Shown piece after piece: positions 23,295 to 34,812 of a stretch of 64,000 bases of DNA; position 1 is the first letter of the stretch; every line of letters begins with the position of its first letter. Where the stretch lies: NCBI GenBank assembly GCA_034770075.1, contig JAVJAP010000206.1:372001-436000 (forward strand), given 5' to 3'. Position numbers and translations under genes: made by a program. This stretch comes from Aralia elata. Taxonomy: Eukaryota; Streptophyta; Magnoliopsida; Apiales; Araliaceae. Under the pieces are notes generated by a model. The model saw only the letters and a list, made by a program, of their open reading frames with translations, made no database searches and was not told where the DNA came from.

Positions 23295-26218
23295 TGTGAC
23301 AATCCGAAAATTTATAAGATTTATTTATAAGATCTTGAATGATAAATTAAAGGTTAAAAAATAAAACCTAGATTGGAATTAGAGGATTGATCAAAATTTT
23401 TGAAAAGAACCTATATGGTTTAATATTTGATAGAATGTGACGTTTTAAATTTTTGAAATATACTAAATTAAGAATTTAAAAAAATAAAATTCTTATGAAA
23501 TGATATGTTATGTGATATTGTGTTGCATACGTGAATATGAACTATGCAATATGTTACTTTTATGCTTAATAAATATATTATTATTATATATTTATTATAT
23601 GTAAATACATTATAGGGGCAATTAATTTAAAAGAAAGGATATGGGTAAAATTAATCTATCGATGTAAATTAACTAATATATAAATTATTTTAAATTGGTG
23701 GCATTAGATATACTTAAGGTATAACCACCATTTTATTAAAGAAATCATGTATTACGTTAATGGATGTGATGTATGTATGTTTTTAATGTAGTAAGTATAT
23801 TATTATATTTTTTTTACAGTTAAATTGTTGGGAACAATTTATAGAAAGGAAAAGAAAATAGTTAATTTAAGTATACATAAATATTGTATACTTTAAATAA
23901 AGGATATTAAAATAAATTCTATCATTGAATTATTTTATTAAAGAGAGAATATTATTTTAATTGTAATATCTTATTTATTGAATAAATTTCCATTTGTAAG
24001 GAAATATGAGTGAATGTGTGTTATGTGAATTAAATAAGTTACTTAATTTATTTAATTTAAGTAAGCAAAGAAATGGAAAGGAAAGATATGTAACATATTT
24101 ATAAATATTATAAATATGAGAAGTTTAGAAACTTAAGTGATTAATTTAATAGTCCATGTAGTAAGAAAATACTAGTGGACTAGCCTAGTTAGTTTATTAA
24201 CCAAGCTCACTCATTTAATTAATTATGGACTTGAATAATTAATGTGTGGACTTATTAAAATTAGCCCAACATCTAATTAAATTAGTAACCAAACATAGAT
24301 TATAAATAAAAGGAAACTAGTGTAACTTAATCATTATATATTAGGTATAAAAAAATTAAATAACCTTAAGGGTTATGGTATGGGAGAATAATAGTATTTA
24401 AAATAAATATTAACCCTAGGAGATTTATTTTATATATCTTAACTAATTAATTTTATAACCTAATTAAAGTAAGTCTAATTGGGTTAGGAAATTAAATGTA
24501 CATGAGTAAGGATTTAAATTACAAATGAGTAGACTAGAAACCCTAATTAAATATATAGGGCAATATAGAATTTATGTGTTAGATCATTCTAATTTTCATG
24601 GCACAAATATATTAATTGGAAAGTCCAAATGAATTAAATGGGAGCCCAAACTTTAGCCAACTTGGGAGGGGCTTTTTAGTCATTTTACTAAGCAAATTCG
24701 GCATGAAAAATAAAGCCAAAATTGAAGGGGCCAGCCACCTATTGGACCCCACCATGGGATGAGGTGTTAAATTTTTAGGAGTTAGCTTCTAAGGATGGAA
24801 AAAGAAGTACAAAAGTAGTAATGATGGTCCATCATCAAGTTGTCAAATTGTGTAAGATGAATACTTCCTAATAATGGCAAAATAGATAGATACAATACAT
24901 GTATCTATGGAATATCTAAGTAATTAGATTTAGTAAAACAAAAAAATAGCTTTGTTCATCTTTCTCTGTCTTAGTAACTTAGAGAGAGAGAAAATTAGGG
25001 AGAAAGAAATAAAGAGAGAGAAAGAGAAATTAAAATAGAAAGGGAAGATAGAGAGAGCTATGGGTAGGAGAGGAAGAAGGAGAGTTTTGGTTGTGTGATT
25101 CTAACTCCATAACCAAGCTTGGGAAGAAGGAGAAAGAAAATAAAGCTAAGGTATAAATTTTTACCTTAATCTAATTTATTTCCTTTTATTTTGGTTTTTG
25201 TTTTGGCTTGATTTTGTTGATATGAAGTGTGTGATCTAAAATTTAAAAACTCTTGATCTATATGTTAATAAGTGTATTATGTGTAGATCTTGTATGATGG
25301 GTGTTGATTTGTTCAAAAGAAAAGAAAAGAAAACTAGTTTATTGTAAAAGGGTTAGAAAACTCTAGCTTTCTCTCACTTTATATGAGTACCAATTGAAAT
25401 CTATGCACTCTTTTTGTGATCCATCAAAGAAGGGTGCTAGATATATAAATTAAGTGTTAAGCCCAGGTGGTAGAACTCAAAAATAATAAATTTTCAAGCC
25501 ATGGGGACTGTTTCGGTAAAAACAGTCCAGGTGGTTTAAAGGGGAAAAAGGGCTGCTACAGGGTAGTCCCATCCAGGGGCATTTTTGTCAACTTTTTATG
25601 CTCTAAAAATTCTAAAAACTTTTGGAGTTATAATAGGGGATGTTATATGAGTCCTGTAAAAATTTGAGAATTTTTGACCTTGTAGAATGAAAGTTATGGA
25701 GTTTATGGTGAAGGACCTCAAATCGGGAAAAGGGACCAAACCCACAGACCTCTACTTTATGTGCACTGTTTGGACCCCTTGGAAGGTGAAATAAAATCAA
25801 GGCGTTTTACCACTGAAAATATAGGGAGTTTGGTAGCTCCTGTCCAAAAATCGCCGCATTCCGACTTGTAACGAAGAATCTATGGCTAAAATAAAAACGT
25901 AGAGTTTTCTGACAAAAACGGCTAAAATTAGAGTTCTATAAATCCGATGACCACGGAATTTTAACTGGGAGTACTTGTTAATATGTATAAGATGCTATCA
26001 AAAATTTGGAGTCATCAGAGTTGTGCAAGATAGTGATCATTGTTCTTAGTTTTGAAAGTTAAAACGGACGTGTGAAAAATGTTAAAGGAAATTGAAAACT
26101 TTCATGAGAAAAGTATTTGTGAGTATGGAATATATGTACATATGTGTGGCAAGATTTGAAGAAAATAAAAATCGATGATTAAAAGAGGTTAAGTCATTTT
26201 AAGAATGCAGCTTCCAAT

Positions 26219-26435
26219 AAGGTTTGCTGTATTCATATTTCGGCTTGCTGAATTGATTGAATCCAGCTTGCTGAATTGATGATTATAGTTTGCTGAATTA
26301 ATGAATCTGGTTTGCTGAATTAGTGAATCTAGCTTGCTGAATTGTAGGATAGTTTGAATCCAAGGTGCTGGATTGGATGCTAGTTTGAATCCAGGTTACT
26401 GGATTAGTATGTTTAGATAATCCAACTTGCTGGTT
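26219..26435. repeat. AATCCA-loop-TGGATT hairpin array in E3 5' LTR
   Basis: About eight 18-nt units with a GCTTGC or GTTTGC centre. AATCCAAGGTGCTGGATT (26357-26374) and AATCCAGGTTACTGGATT (26388-26405) are perfect 6-bp stems. Others (AATCCAGCTTGCTGAATT) have one mismatch. The matching array in the 3' LTR is at 40873-41090; there AATACGGTTTGCTGTATT (40873-40890) is a perfect 5-bp stem (AATAC/GTATT). Confidence 0.8.
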
Positions 26436-27216
26436 TAGGTATTCAAGCTTAATAGATTATAAAAAGAAATTATAAAATGAAAGACTTAGTGTTAAGTCAT
26501 AAGATTTATGATAAAGTAGTAGTACAGTCGTGTTCTTTAATAGTTGATGTATAGTAGCTGGGCTAAATAATTCCTTCAAGGAGCAAAGGTATATACGAAC
26601 TAACAACCGATCTAACTCACTGCGAAAACAGTGTAAACGAGACGGAAACTAGTTTGTTGGTTTTTTGTGGGAAACCACTCAGCATACTATATTGAACACT
26701 GTTAAAGACTCGATGTGTACTAGCTTTAGAAATATGAATGCGTATGGTGCTAAGGTGTTATTGTAATATCCTGGATAGTTATGAGACTTGTAAATAAGGT
26801 CTCAAATATTGAATAAAGGTTAAAGTCAAAACCTAGATTATTAACAGAGAAATGTGTAGAGAAATGACTCAATATTTTCTTTGGTTTTGAAAGAACTTAT
26901 ATGAATTGAGGACGTATTCAATAAGAATATGCGATGAAATAAATGTTGTAAGAGTTTAGAAGTTAACCGAACTTGAGCGTTTCGGTAGTAGTGGTTCTGA
27001 TGATGGAATCCTTATAAGGGTTGAGTTTAAAACCTAGTTTTGAAGAAGATGATTGTGTAGAGATGATTAAACATTTTAACCTAATCTCTGTGTTAGAAAT
27101 TAAATGTGTGAAACGATATGTAAGGGATTGAAACCCTAGAATGATAAGGTGGTATACAGAGATATATGGGTATACAAACATGTATAAGCTAGATGGGGTT
27201 AGAGAAGCTACCCTAG

Positions 27217-28085
27217 AAACTTTCCATAAGTAGAAAGTTTAAAGAAGCAATGACATATTTGTGTATTATGATTTTAAGTGATCAATGAAGATGGATTTCT
27301 GCGATCTAATCAATGTGTTATGTGATACGATATAAGCATTAATGAATCGTAGAGGAAAAATATTTTCTTAGAAAATAACGCGGGAAATACTATTCACGCG
27401 AGAAACGCTTCTTCGTTCTTTTCGAATTTTCACATTCCCGAATAGCGTTTATATGGAGTATAAGAGCGTATTTACTATTCAAAAATACGAGAGGAGAAAC
27501 TATCCATAAATGGAAAGTTTGAGAATTCTCTATAAAAGGAAAATTGTGGTGTATAGATGTCCACCAATAAGAAGAGGTTAGGGACCTTTCATAAATAGAA
27601 AGTGTAGGATGAAGGGTAGGATGGTAATGATCCAAGCCTAGATGAGTAATTAATTAGGTTAATTAATGAGAAACAAGATAAAACTATGTTATGAATTAAC
27701 ATAGCTTGAATGTTGGCCTTGATTGGCAAACGAGAAGGGTGATCATCATTAGGTAATTAACTAGTGTGATTAATGTAGGGAATTTGAATAAGAGAATTAA
27801 TTATGGTAGCCCAATTGGATTGCCTATATGTAAAGTGGGTAATTTAAATATAAGCCCAAATGTATGATAATTGATAGTCCAAGAGGGATTTATTATAAGC
27901 CCAAGCTATGAGTAAGGATTTAATGTGTTAGGATTTTATGAGTAACCCAACAAATTAGCCAAAAGATGAGTAAACTAGGTTGACCATATTTTAACCAACC
28001 TTGAGTTAAAGAAGCCCAAAGAAATGGAAGGGTAGAAACTTTCCATAAATGGAATGTTTGGAAACTTTCCATAAATGAAAGGTTT
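27217..28085. repeat. AAACTTTCCAT-type hairpins in E4
   Basis: Five dispersed copies: 27217-27240 (AAACTTTC/GAAAGTTT), 27497-27520, 27586-27602 (CTTTC-ATAAATA-GAAAG), 28036-28059 and 28062-28085. The centre CCATAAATGG is conserved and arms are complementary with at most one mismatch or bulge. Confidence 0.8.
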
Positions 28086-29004
28086 AGATAACAAAGAGAG
28101 AGAAGAGTATGTATTGGTGTATTTATATATATATATATATGCATTAGTATATTTATACATATATATAATTGTGCAAATATTTTATTAAAAGAAAAGGAAA
28201 AAAAATTAATTAAAACAAGTGGGTAGACTTTTGCTTTTGTTTTATCCAAAGTTGCATTGGTAGTAGCAAAAAGGGAATGAAAGTGACAAGTTGGTGATGT
28301 GTGTAAGTAGTGTAAGAGAGCTATGATGGGCTAGGTTGGTAGCTTGTGTTGGAGAAATGAAAGGTTGTAGAGAATTAACCAGTGTAAGGTTAATTGAATA
28401 ATCCTAGTTGGCAAACAAGAGAGGGCATTGAACAAACATTGGTTAAATGCTAGATGAATGCATGTGATGATGAGAATTAACCATAGATGGTTTAATTGAG
28501 TATCCCTAGGTAGTAACTAAGTTAAAGCTTTAACCATGCATTGGTTAGTTGCTAGCAAAATGTGTATAAATATATAATTATATGTATACATGATAGATGA
28601 GACTTAACTAAGGTGGAGTTAGTAAATTCACTCTAGGTTAATTCTTATAAGGGAATAATTGATCAACATGGAATTAGTAAGTAACCATGGGATTACATGT
28701 TTGTAGAGAATTAACCATATCTTGGTTAATTGTTGGGAGAAAGAGAATAAGTTGATAACTAACTAAGGTTGATTGAATTCTGACCTTGAGGTAAATGTTA
28801 GAAAGGTAACTACAACTAAGTTAAATGGTGGAGGGATTAAATAGATACACATATGTGTATGTAATATTATTGCAAGTATACTTATATATAAATTAAATGA
28901 ATAATAAAAACAAAAGTGTGGGGAAATGGAGCATGGGGAAACCGCCCATCTTGGGCCAAGAGAGGGCTATAGCTAGCCTCTCACCTCTTACAAAGTAGCC
29001 CCAA

Positions 29005-29110
29005 ATGTCTTGTCTCATCTACTTTAATAAATATCTTGTCTCATCTACTTTAATAAATGTCTTGTCTCATCTACTTTAATAAATGTCTTGTCTCATCTAC
29101 TTTAATTAAT
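29005..29110 (+). repeat. 26-bp tandem repeat, four copies, in E4
   Basis: The unit ATGTCTTGTCTCATCTACTT plus TAATAA repeats four times with nearly perfect identity; the last copy is diverging (ATGCCTTGTCCCC). Confidence 0.9.
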
Positions 29111-30819
29111 GCCTTGTCCCCTAGTTTATTTAACCACCTTTGGTTACCTAGCTTTGGTTAAGTGGTGGGAGAAAAGAATAGATATACATTATGTATGTAA
29201 TGTTATTGCAAGCATAATTGCAAGAGGAGAGAGAAGCTTGGTTGATTAACCAAGGCTTAGCAATTTCGTTTCATTCATTTTCACTTCTTTTCTTTAAGCT
29301 AAATAGCTAAAAAAATAGAGAGAGAAGAAAAGAGAGAAGGCTACCAATAATGGAGAAAAAGGAAGAAGAAGAAAGCTTAGGAAGAAACCATGGAAGAAGA
29401 TCCATGGAAGGAAAGAAAGAAAAAATGAAGAACACAAGGTATAACTCAAAACTTACCCACTTTATTGTGATTTAACTTAGATCTAGTGTTGGGTTGTTGT
29501 GATTGAACTAGATAATGATAGATCTACATGATTTATAATGATTCATGGTTGGATCCAGAGGTTTGATGGGTTATTAAACTTAGATTTGAGAAATAATTTC
29601 TTAAAACTCTAAAACCGTCACTTTCCTCTTTGATCCTTAGATCCGCATAGTGGGTATTAATGAAAAATTGTATAGATTTAATATGTTGTAATATTATGAG
29701 TTATGAATTCATAGAACTTGAAATCATTTGATTTGGTTGTGTAAAACTCAAAATATGAAAATCAAAAGGAGAGAAGCGAAGGTTATTTTCCTCAAATTAA
29801 ATGATCTAGTGAGCTGCTGCCCAAAATTAAAAAATTCGGGACTAGCTATATTTCTCTAAAAATTATGAGCCTTTAGTATGCTATAGTTCATTGAATAAGC
29901 TTTCCATAGACTCCGGAACGGACTAATTCCGACTTCGGAGCAAAAAGTTATGACCAATCTAGTTTGTCATGCAAAACTGTCCAACGAATTTTGCACAGCC
30001 CCCTTACGTGCGATTTCTGTATTGATGTGTTGAGAATTGGAAAAATTTCAGTAGGACAAAGTTGTAGATATGGAAGTTACTTCGCGTGGCCGCTGGAATC
30101 ACCCAAAAATTATAAATAACAAAGAAGTTATGACTGTTTAAGCGAGCTAGGGTCTGTCAGCCAGTTTTCTCGCAAAATAGTTTTAATTTAGTCATTCCTT
30201 GAGATGTGCAGCCTCGTGTGTTTGGAATTTGAAGAAACTTAAAACTGTAAAGTTGTAGATATTGAAGTTTTCTAGCTGGACAAGTGAGACTGAGCCATTT
30301 TATGGAACGGATCATGTTCGAAATAAATTATTTATTAAAGCTGTCCAGAAAATGAAAATTTTCTAGACTAGTTGATGAAATTTCAGAATCTGTTTTAAAT
30401 GGTTAAGGGTCTGACTTTAAGGCCTAGATGAGGTTATAGTACACTGAGTAAGGTTTAATTTGATATAAGAAGGAACAAAAAGAGTCATGTAACGAAGGAG
30501 TTGCGTTAAAAACGAAAACAACGTTTTGTTAAAGAAATTGTGAAAATGGATTTTATAATTTTATTTGAAGTAAAATTTTGGAAAATGATATATGTTATCA
30601 TGTGATGACATACATTGACATGTTGGGGATCATAGTGAATCCGGTGTATAAGGATGGATAAATATTGATGTTATGTGCTTATATGTAGTTCATAACATGT
30701 AAATTGTTAATGAATGCATACAACATGCTCGATAAAATGCCTATGAGAAATTGTATATCTAAACATTGAGACTTAAAAGTATCCAAGTAATGGTATTAAG
30801 TGCTTGGAGTAATATATAA

Positions 30820-31085
30820 TTGAAGAATATTTTAAGTATATTAATATTATTTAATTATAATATTAATATATAAGTGAGAATTATTTTAAGTATATTAACA
30901 TTATTTAATTATAATATTAATATATAAGTGAGAATCATTTTAAGTATATTAATATTATTTAATTATAATATTAATATATAAGTGAAGATTATTTTAAGTA
31001 TATTAATATTATTTAATTATAATATTAATATATAAGTGAGGATTATTTTAAGTATATTAATATTATTTAATTATAATATTAATAT
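30820..31085. repeat. 54-bp tandem repeat with internal palindrome in E4
   Basis: Five copies at exact 54-bp spacing (anchors TAAGTATATT at 30833, 30887, 30941, 30995, 31049). Each unit contains 12-bp arms TATTAATATTAT and ATAATATTAATA around TTAATT. Two more degenerate copies lie past E5 at 33157-33260, so E5 inserted in the array. Confidence 0.92.
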
Positions 31086-33156
31086 TGTAGACACCCAAAT
31101 TTTGTGTTCCCTATGCTAACCGTGACAGGAGGGCAAAATCGTCAAATGAACCGGCCTACGAGAGTAAAGGATGGGCACAAGTACGAACACTCAACGCCAC
31201 CGCGATGATTTACAATCAAAACCGACGTGACAACAAGGCCATCCGAAATGAGCATTCCCGAATGATGTGGCACATCTCCCAGTAATTCCCGGACTACAAA
31301 ATTCAAGCCAGTCGGCGAAAATCGACGTCACGACACGAGAATCGAGGCGTAGCACGAAAATCGAGAAAGTCAAACTAGCCAGCCGCGGATTGATCTGTGG
31401 CCAATAAGTGCGCCTTTTGAAAACACGGAACTCGAAACACGGAAACCGAAAACCAGCTGAGTGGATGGGGGGCGGCGAGCCAGCCGCAGATGGCCAGCCT
31501 ATTTCAGCTCATTCCTTCATTCAGCATCCAGGAGGTTAGTAGGCGGAGAGAGGAAGAAAGAATAAGCAGCAGCAGCTCGGAAAAAGAGAGAAAAATAGCA
31601 AAAATTTGGCAACAAAATAGGAGAGAAAGAAATAAAAAAGGAGAGGATTTATACTCTTTGATTTGATTGTACCATAGATACTTCTCATTCTATTCAAATA
31701 CACAAGTTTGCATCCACTTTGATATCATTTGCAAGGTGAAAATCTCCTTGTTATAGTAATTTCTATCATATCATTTGCTTAATTTAAATGTAGTGTTCAT
31801 ACAATTTATGGTGGGACAATGAATTAGGGATTATTAGTGAGGGTTCCATCGGAACAAGATTCTTCCTAATAACCCGATGATATTTAATTATTGAATTTTT
31901 TTGTTTGTTTTACGGTGATATACTGGGCGTGGTTCCCTTAGGTTGCTATTTTAGGATGTCTTGACATTGTTAAATTATCCGTGTTGGTTATTTCTTGTAA
32001 TTTCCATTTTGTGGTTGTTTAGCAATTTTGGATGTGAGCCTAGGAACGCGACCCCGTGGTCCAAATCCGATGATGGAAACATTTTGATATAAGTAGTAGG
32101 ATCGATGTAGTCTTCATTGTAAGTATGTAATCGTCGGGCCTTAAAACGACGCCAAGGCGAGAATCGTGTTTAAGGCCCCGTCATAAGTGAAAGTATGCGA
32201 TTGTGGGCGTTCGGGGTTATTTTGATGGCTTACATGCCCATGAATAGCCCCAACGCATTTTAATGCTTGATTTGATTTATGACACGAAATTGATTTCAAA
32301 GCTAAACGATAAGACTTCCATAAAATCAATCAAATTAGGTTATTAGAATCACGAGGCTAAAAATTGGGAGTGCTAATGAAGGTCGATTCCTCTTCAACGA
32401 AAAGCTAAAGAAAGTTGTTTTTCCAAAGACATCACAAGAATGGTTTTATACAAAATAAATAATATTTTATTAAATCTTTGTGCATAGGGTTAAAGAGATT
32501 CTAGAAATTGCCCGCTCGTTTTACGAGAGCAACGTATATGTCTCGATTCCTATTTTGACGAAGGTTTAAAAAACTCTTGCTTTGCCAAAACTACACCCAA
32601 TTGAAAACCTTACAGTTTTGACAATCAAAATCAAACCTTTCTAATAAAGAATAAAGCTTTCTCGTATAAATCGAAAGATATTCTAAGGCATTCTCAAAGC
32701 ACGATTTTCCATAAAAAACCCCAAATGATCCTTTCATACAAACTCACCATAATATTCACATAGACACACACACGCGCACACACATACACATTTTATAAAT
32801 TAAAGGATAGGAAAAGCATCAGGATTGCGGTAACCGTGTTTCACGGAAGTCGGGGGGTGCCTAACACCTTCCCCTCGCTTAAGCAAGCCCCCGAACTCTA
32901 TGAATCTCAGTTCGCAGACCAAATAATTCGGAGTCACATATGAGCCAGCGATTTACGAAAACGAAATTCGGATGAGTTGGTACATCCATTTCAAATATAC
33001 CAACTGGCGACTCTGATTAATTGGCTCATCATAAAAAACGATATTTCAAAACCCCGTCGACATTCATGCCGACCTTTTCCAAAAATCATCTAATGAGAAG
33101 GCTAAAATTGGAAAGGATAAATATCTTAGTGGAGGCGATCCCTCCCGGCGTCGACA
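31086..33156. mobile_element. E5: 2071-bp LTR-like insertion without coding sequence
   Basis: Starts TGTAGACACC and ends GGCGTCGACA, with duplication AATAT at 31081-31085 and 33157-33161. There is no credible ORF. GC content is higher than the surroundings in its first 500 bp. Near the end are GGGGGGTGCCTAACACC (about 32854) and CTGGCGACTCTG (33004), which I associate loosely with Tat/Ogre-type LTR ends. The simplest reading is a solo LTR of such an element; a small non-autonomous element is the alternative. Confidence 0.8.
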
Positions 33157-34800
33157 AATATGTTAGTGATGATTATTTTAACTGTGTTAATATTATATAA
33201 TTATAATATTAATATACAAATAAGGAGTATTATGGTTATATTAATAATATTTAAGCATAATATTTAACGTGCTTAATTGATGAATATTATTTCATTAAAT
33301 TAGGTTGTCAATCGAAGGAAGAAAACAAAATATTCGATGCGAATAATATACGCGATGATCTACGGACTGAGGCAAGTTTTTCAGAACTTGCTCTTATGTG
33401 TAAAATGTTATTATATGTTATTGTGATGTTATATTATAACATAATGTGCTATGAACCGTTCAATTTGAACTTTATACTTTGCAATGAAAAACACGATGAT
33501 ATGTGATTTACGTGTTAATATGCTTACATGTATAATTATCATACATGGAAATATTGTGAAACATGCATGATACATGATTTATGTGTTATGTGTAATTGTT
33601 AAACTTGCGGGCAACATTGTTGCTCACCCACGCCACAAACAGATTTTTGCAGCTAGCGAACAAGGACCTGGATGGTCAGAAGAAGATGACTGCAGGAAAG
33701 GCATTTAAACGAGAAACTAAAGTCTATGTTGTGATATTATATTATTTTAATATTGCACTATTATTTACAAGTTGATGTATTGTATACTCTGATTTAGAAT
33801 GATGTGTACGATTAAAGGTTAGAAAACCTGGGAGTAGATTTAGATGTATTGTAATATTATAGAGATTACATTTATGTTGTAAGAATTGTATTGTTTATGT
33901 AGTATCGTGACGAACCGGACCCGAGGTCAAGGTGACCCGGATTTGGGGTCGTTACAGTTATCTAATATTTAGTTATGTGGTTAAATGTTAGATAATCTAT
34001 TGATAAAGAAGTGATATATGCGATGTTAATTGAAAGATGAATCTTATAACCGATAGGTCTTTCATAAGAGATTAAGTTAAATTGCATAGCAGCAATCGAC
34101 GGTACAAGCAAGTTTCCTTAATCTTACTCAAATTTATATTGAGCAAGTTCCTTAACTCAAACTCGAGTTATTATGTTTCAAGCATGCTAATGGATTAATT
34201 ATTGATAATTATTCCACATCTATGTTTATTGATTCGCACTTAGTGCATGTTGTATATGTTCATCAGGTATGAAAGGCTGATCACCTTCATTACCTTAAGG
34301 TTCAGTTAAATTTTTTCATGGTCATTATTGACACCCTGTATTATTGAATTCAATCATTCAATCATTGAAAATTGTGATTCATGCTCTTTCACAATTATTA
34401 TATTGTTAAAAAGTTTTAAAGCTTATTCATTCTTTCAATCATGATATATCTTTATTGTAGTTAAACTTGCTGAGCAAAGTAGTTGCTCACCCTTGCTATA
34501 TCATGATAACAAATTTTAGATTTAAGGCGAACGTCCGAGGAAAGACAGTACAAAAGCAAAGGACAAGATTAGATGGTTATGCGTGTTAACTAAGTAGTTA
34601 TCTGATGTAAATGATATTGTAAACTTTTTAAGTTACTGAAGGTATGTATTAAAATAAAGGTTATAAACCTTGGGATATGTAGCAGAGATTATTGTATAAA
34701 CAATTTATGTTTATATCTTCCGCAGTAGTTGTAAATATGATGTATCGTGACGCACCAGGTCCGAGGTTCAAGGGACCTAAGTTTGGCGGCGTTCACAGGT

Positions 34801-34812
34801 TAGTATCAGAGC
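34801..34812 (+). promoter_or_regulatory. E3 primer-binding site, one base altered
   Basis: TAGTATCAGAGC three bases after the 5' LTR; the usual sequence is TGGTATCAGAGC. The G-to-A change probably came after insertion. Confidence 0.8.

Larger units (their letters stand above)
26762..33956 (+). mobile_element. E4: gypsy deletion derivative (LTR head, PPT, LTR) in E3 LTR
   Basis: Bounded by GTTAT at 26757-26761 and 33957-33961. It starts TGTAATATCC and ends GTCGTTACA. There is no coding sequence. About 225 bp from the start is a polypurine-like block (GGAATCCTTATAAGGGTTGAG, near 27000-27020) followed by a second copy of the LTR head (compare 26817 and 27019 onward, AAAACCTAG...). So it looks like a 5' LTR head joined to the internal end and a full 3' LTR. 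It carries hairpins (27217-28085), a 26-bp tandem repeat, a GA-rich leader with AAG|GTATAACT (29439), a 54-bp palindromic tandem repeat split by E5, and a GGGCAAC...GTTGCTC hairpin. About 5.1 kb without E5. Confidence 0.9.
23295..34797 (+). repeat. E3 5' LTR, split by E4
   Basis: Two parts, 23295-26761 and 33957-34797, match the 3' LTR continuously once E4 and one GTTAT are removed. It starts TGTGACAATCC and ends GGCGTTCACA. A GA-rich leader (24970-25150) ends AAG|GTATAAAT. The hairpin array lies at 26219-26435, and a GAGCAA-AGTAG-TTGCTC hairpin at 34472-34488, followed by an acceptor-like site that is TTTTAG here but TTTCAG in the 3' LTR. ORFs inside are not credible genes. Confidence 0.93.

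Noticed and set aside
28120..28170. TA dinucleotide run as a regulatory site
   Set aside because: Ordinary microsatellite in AT-rich LTR sequence.
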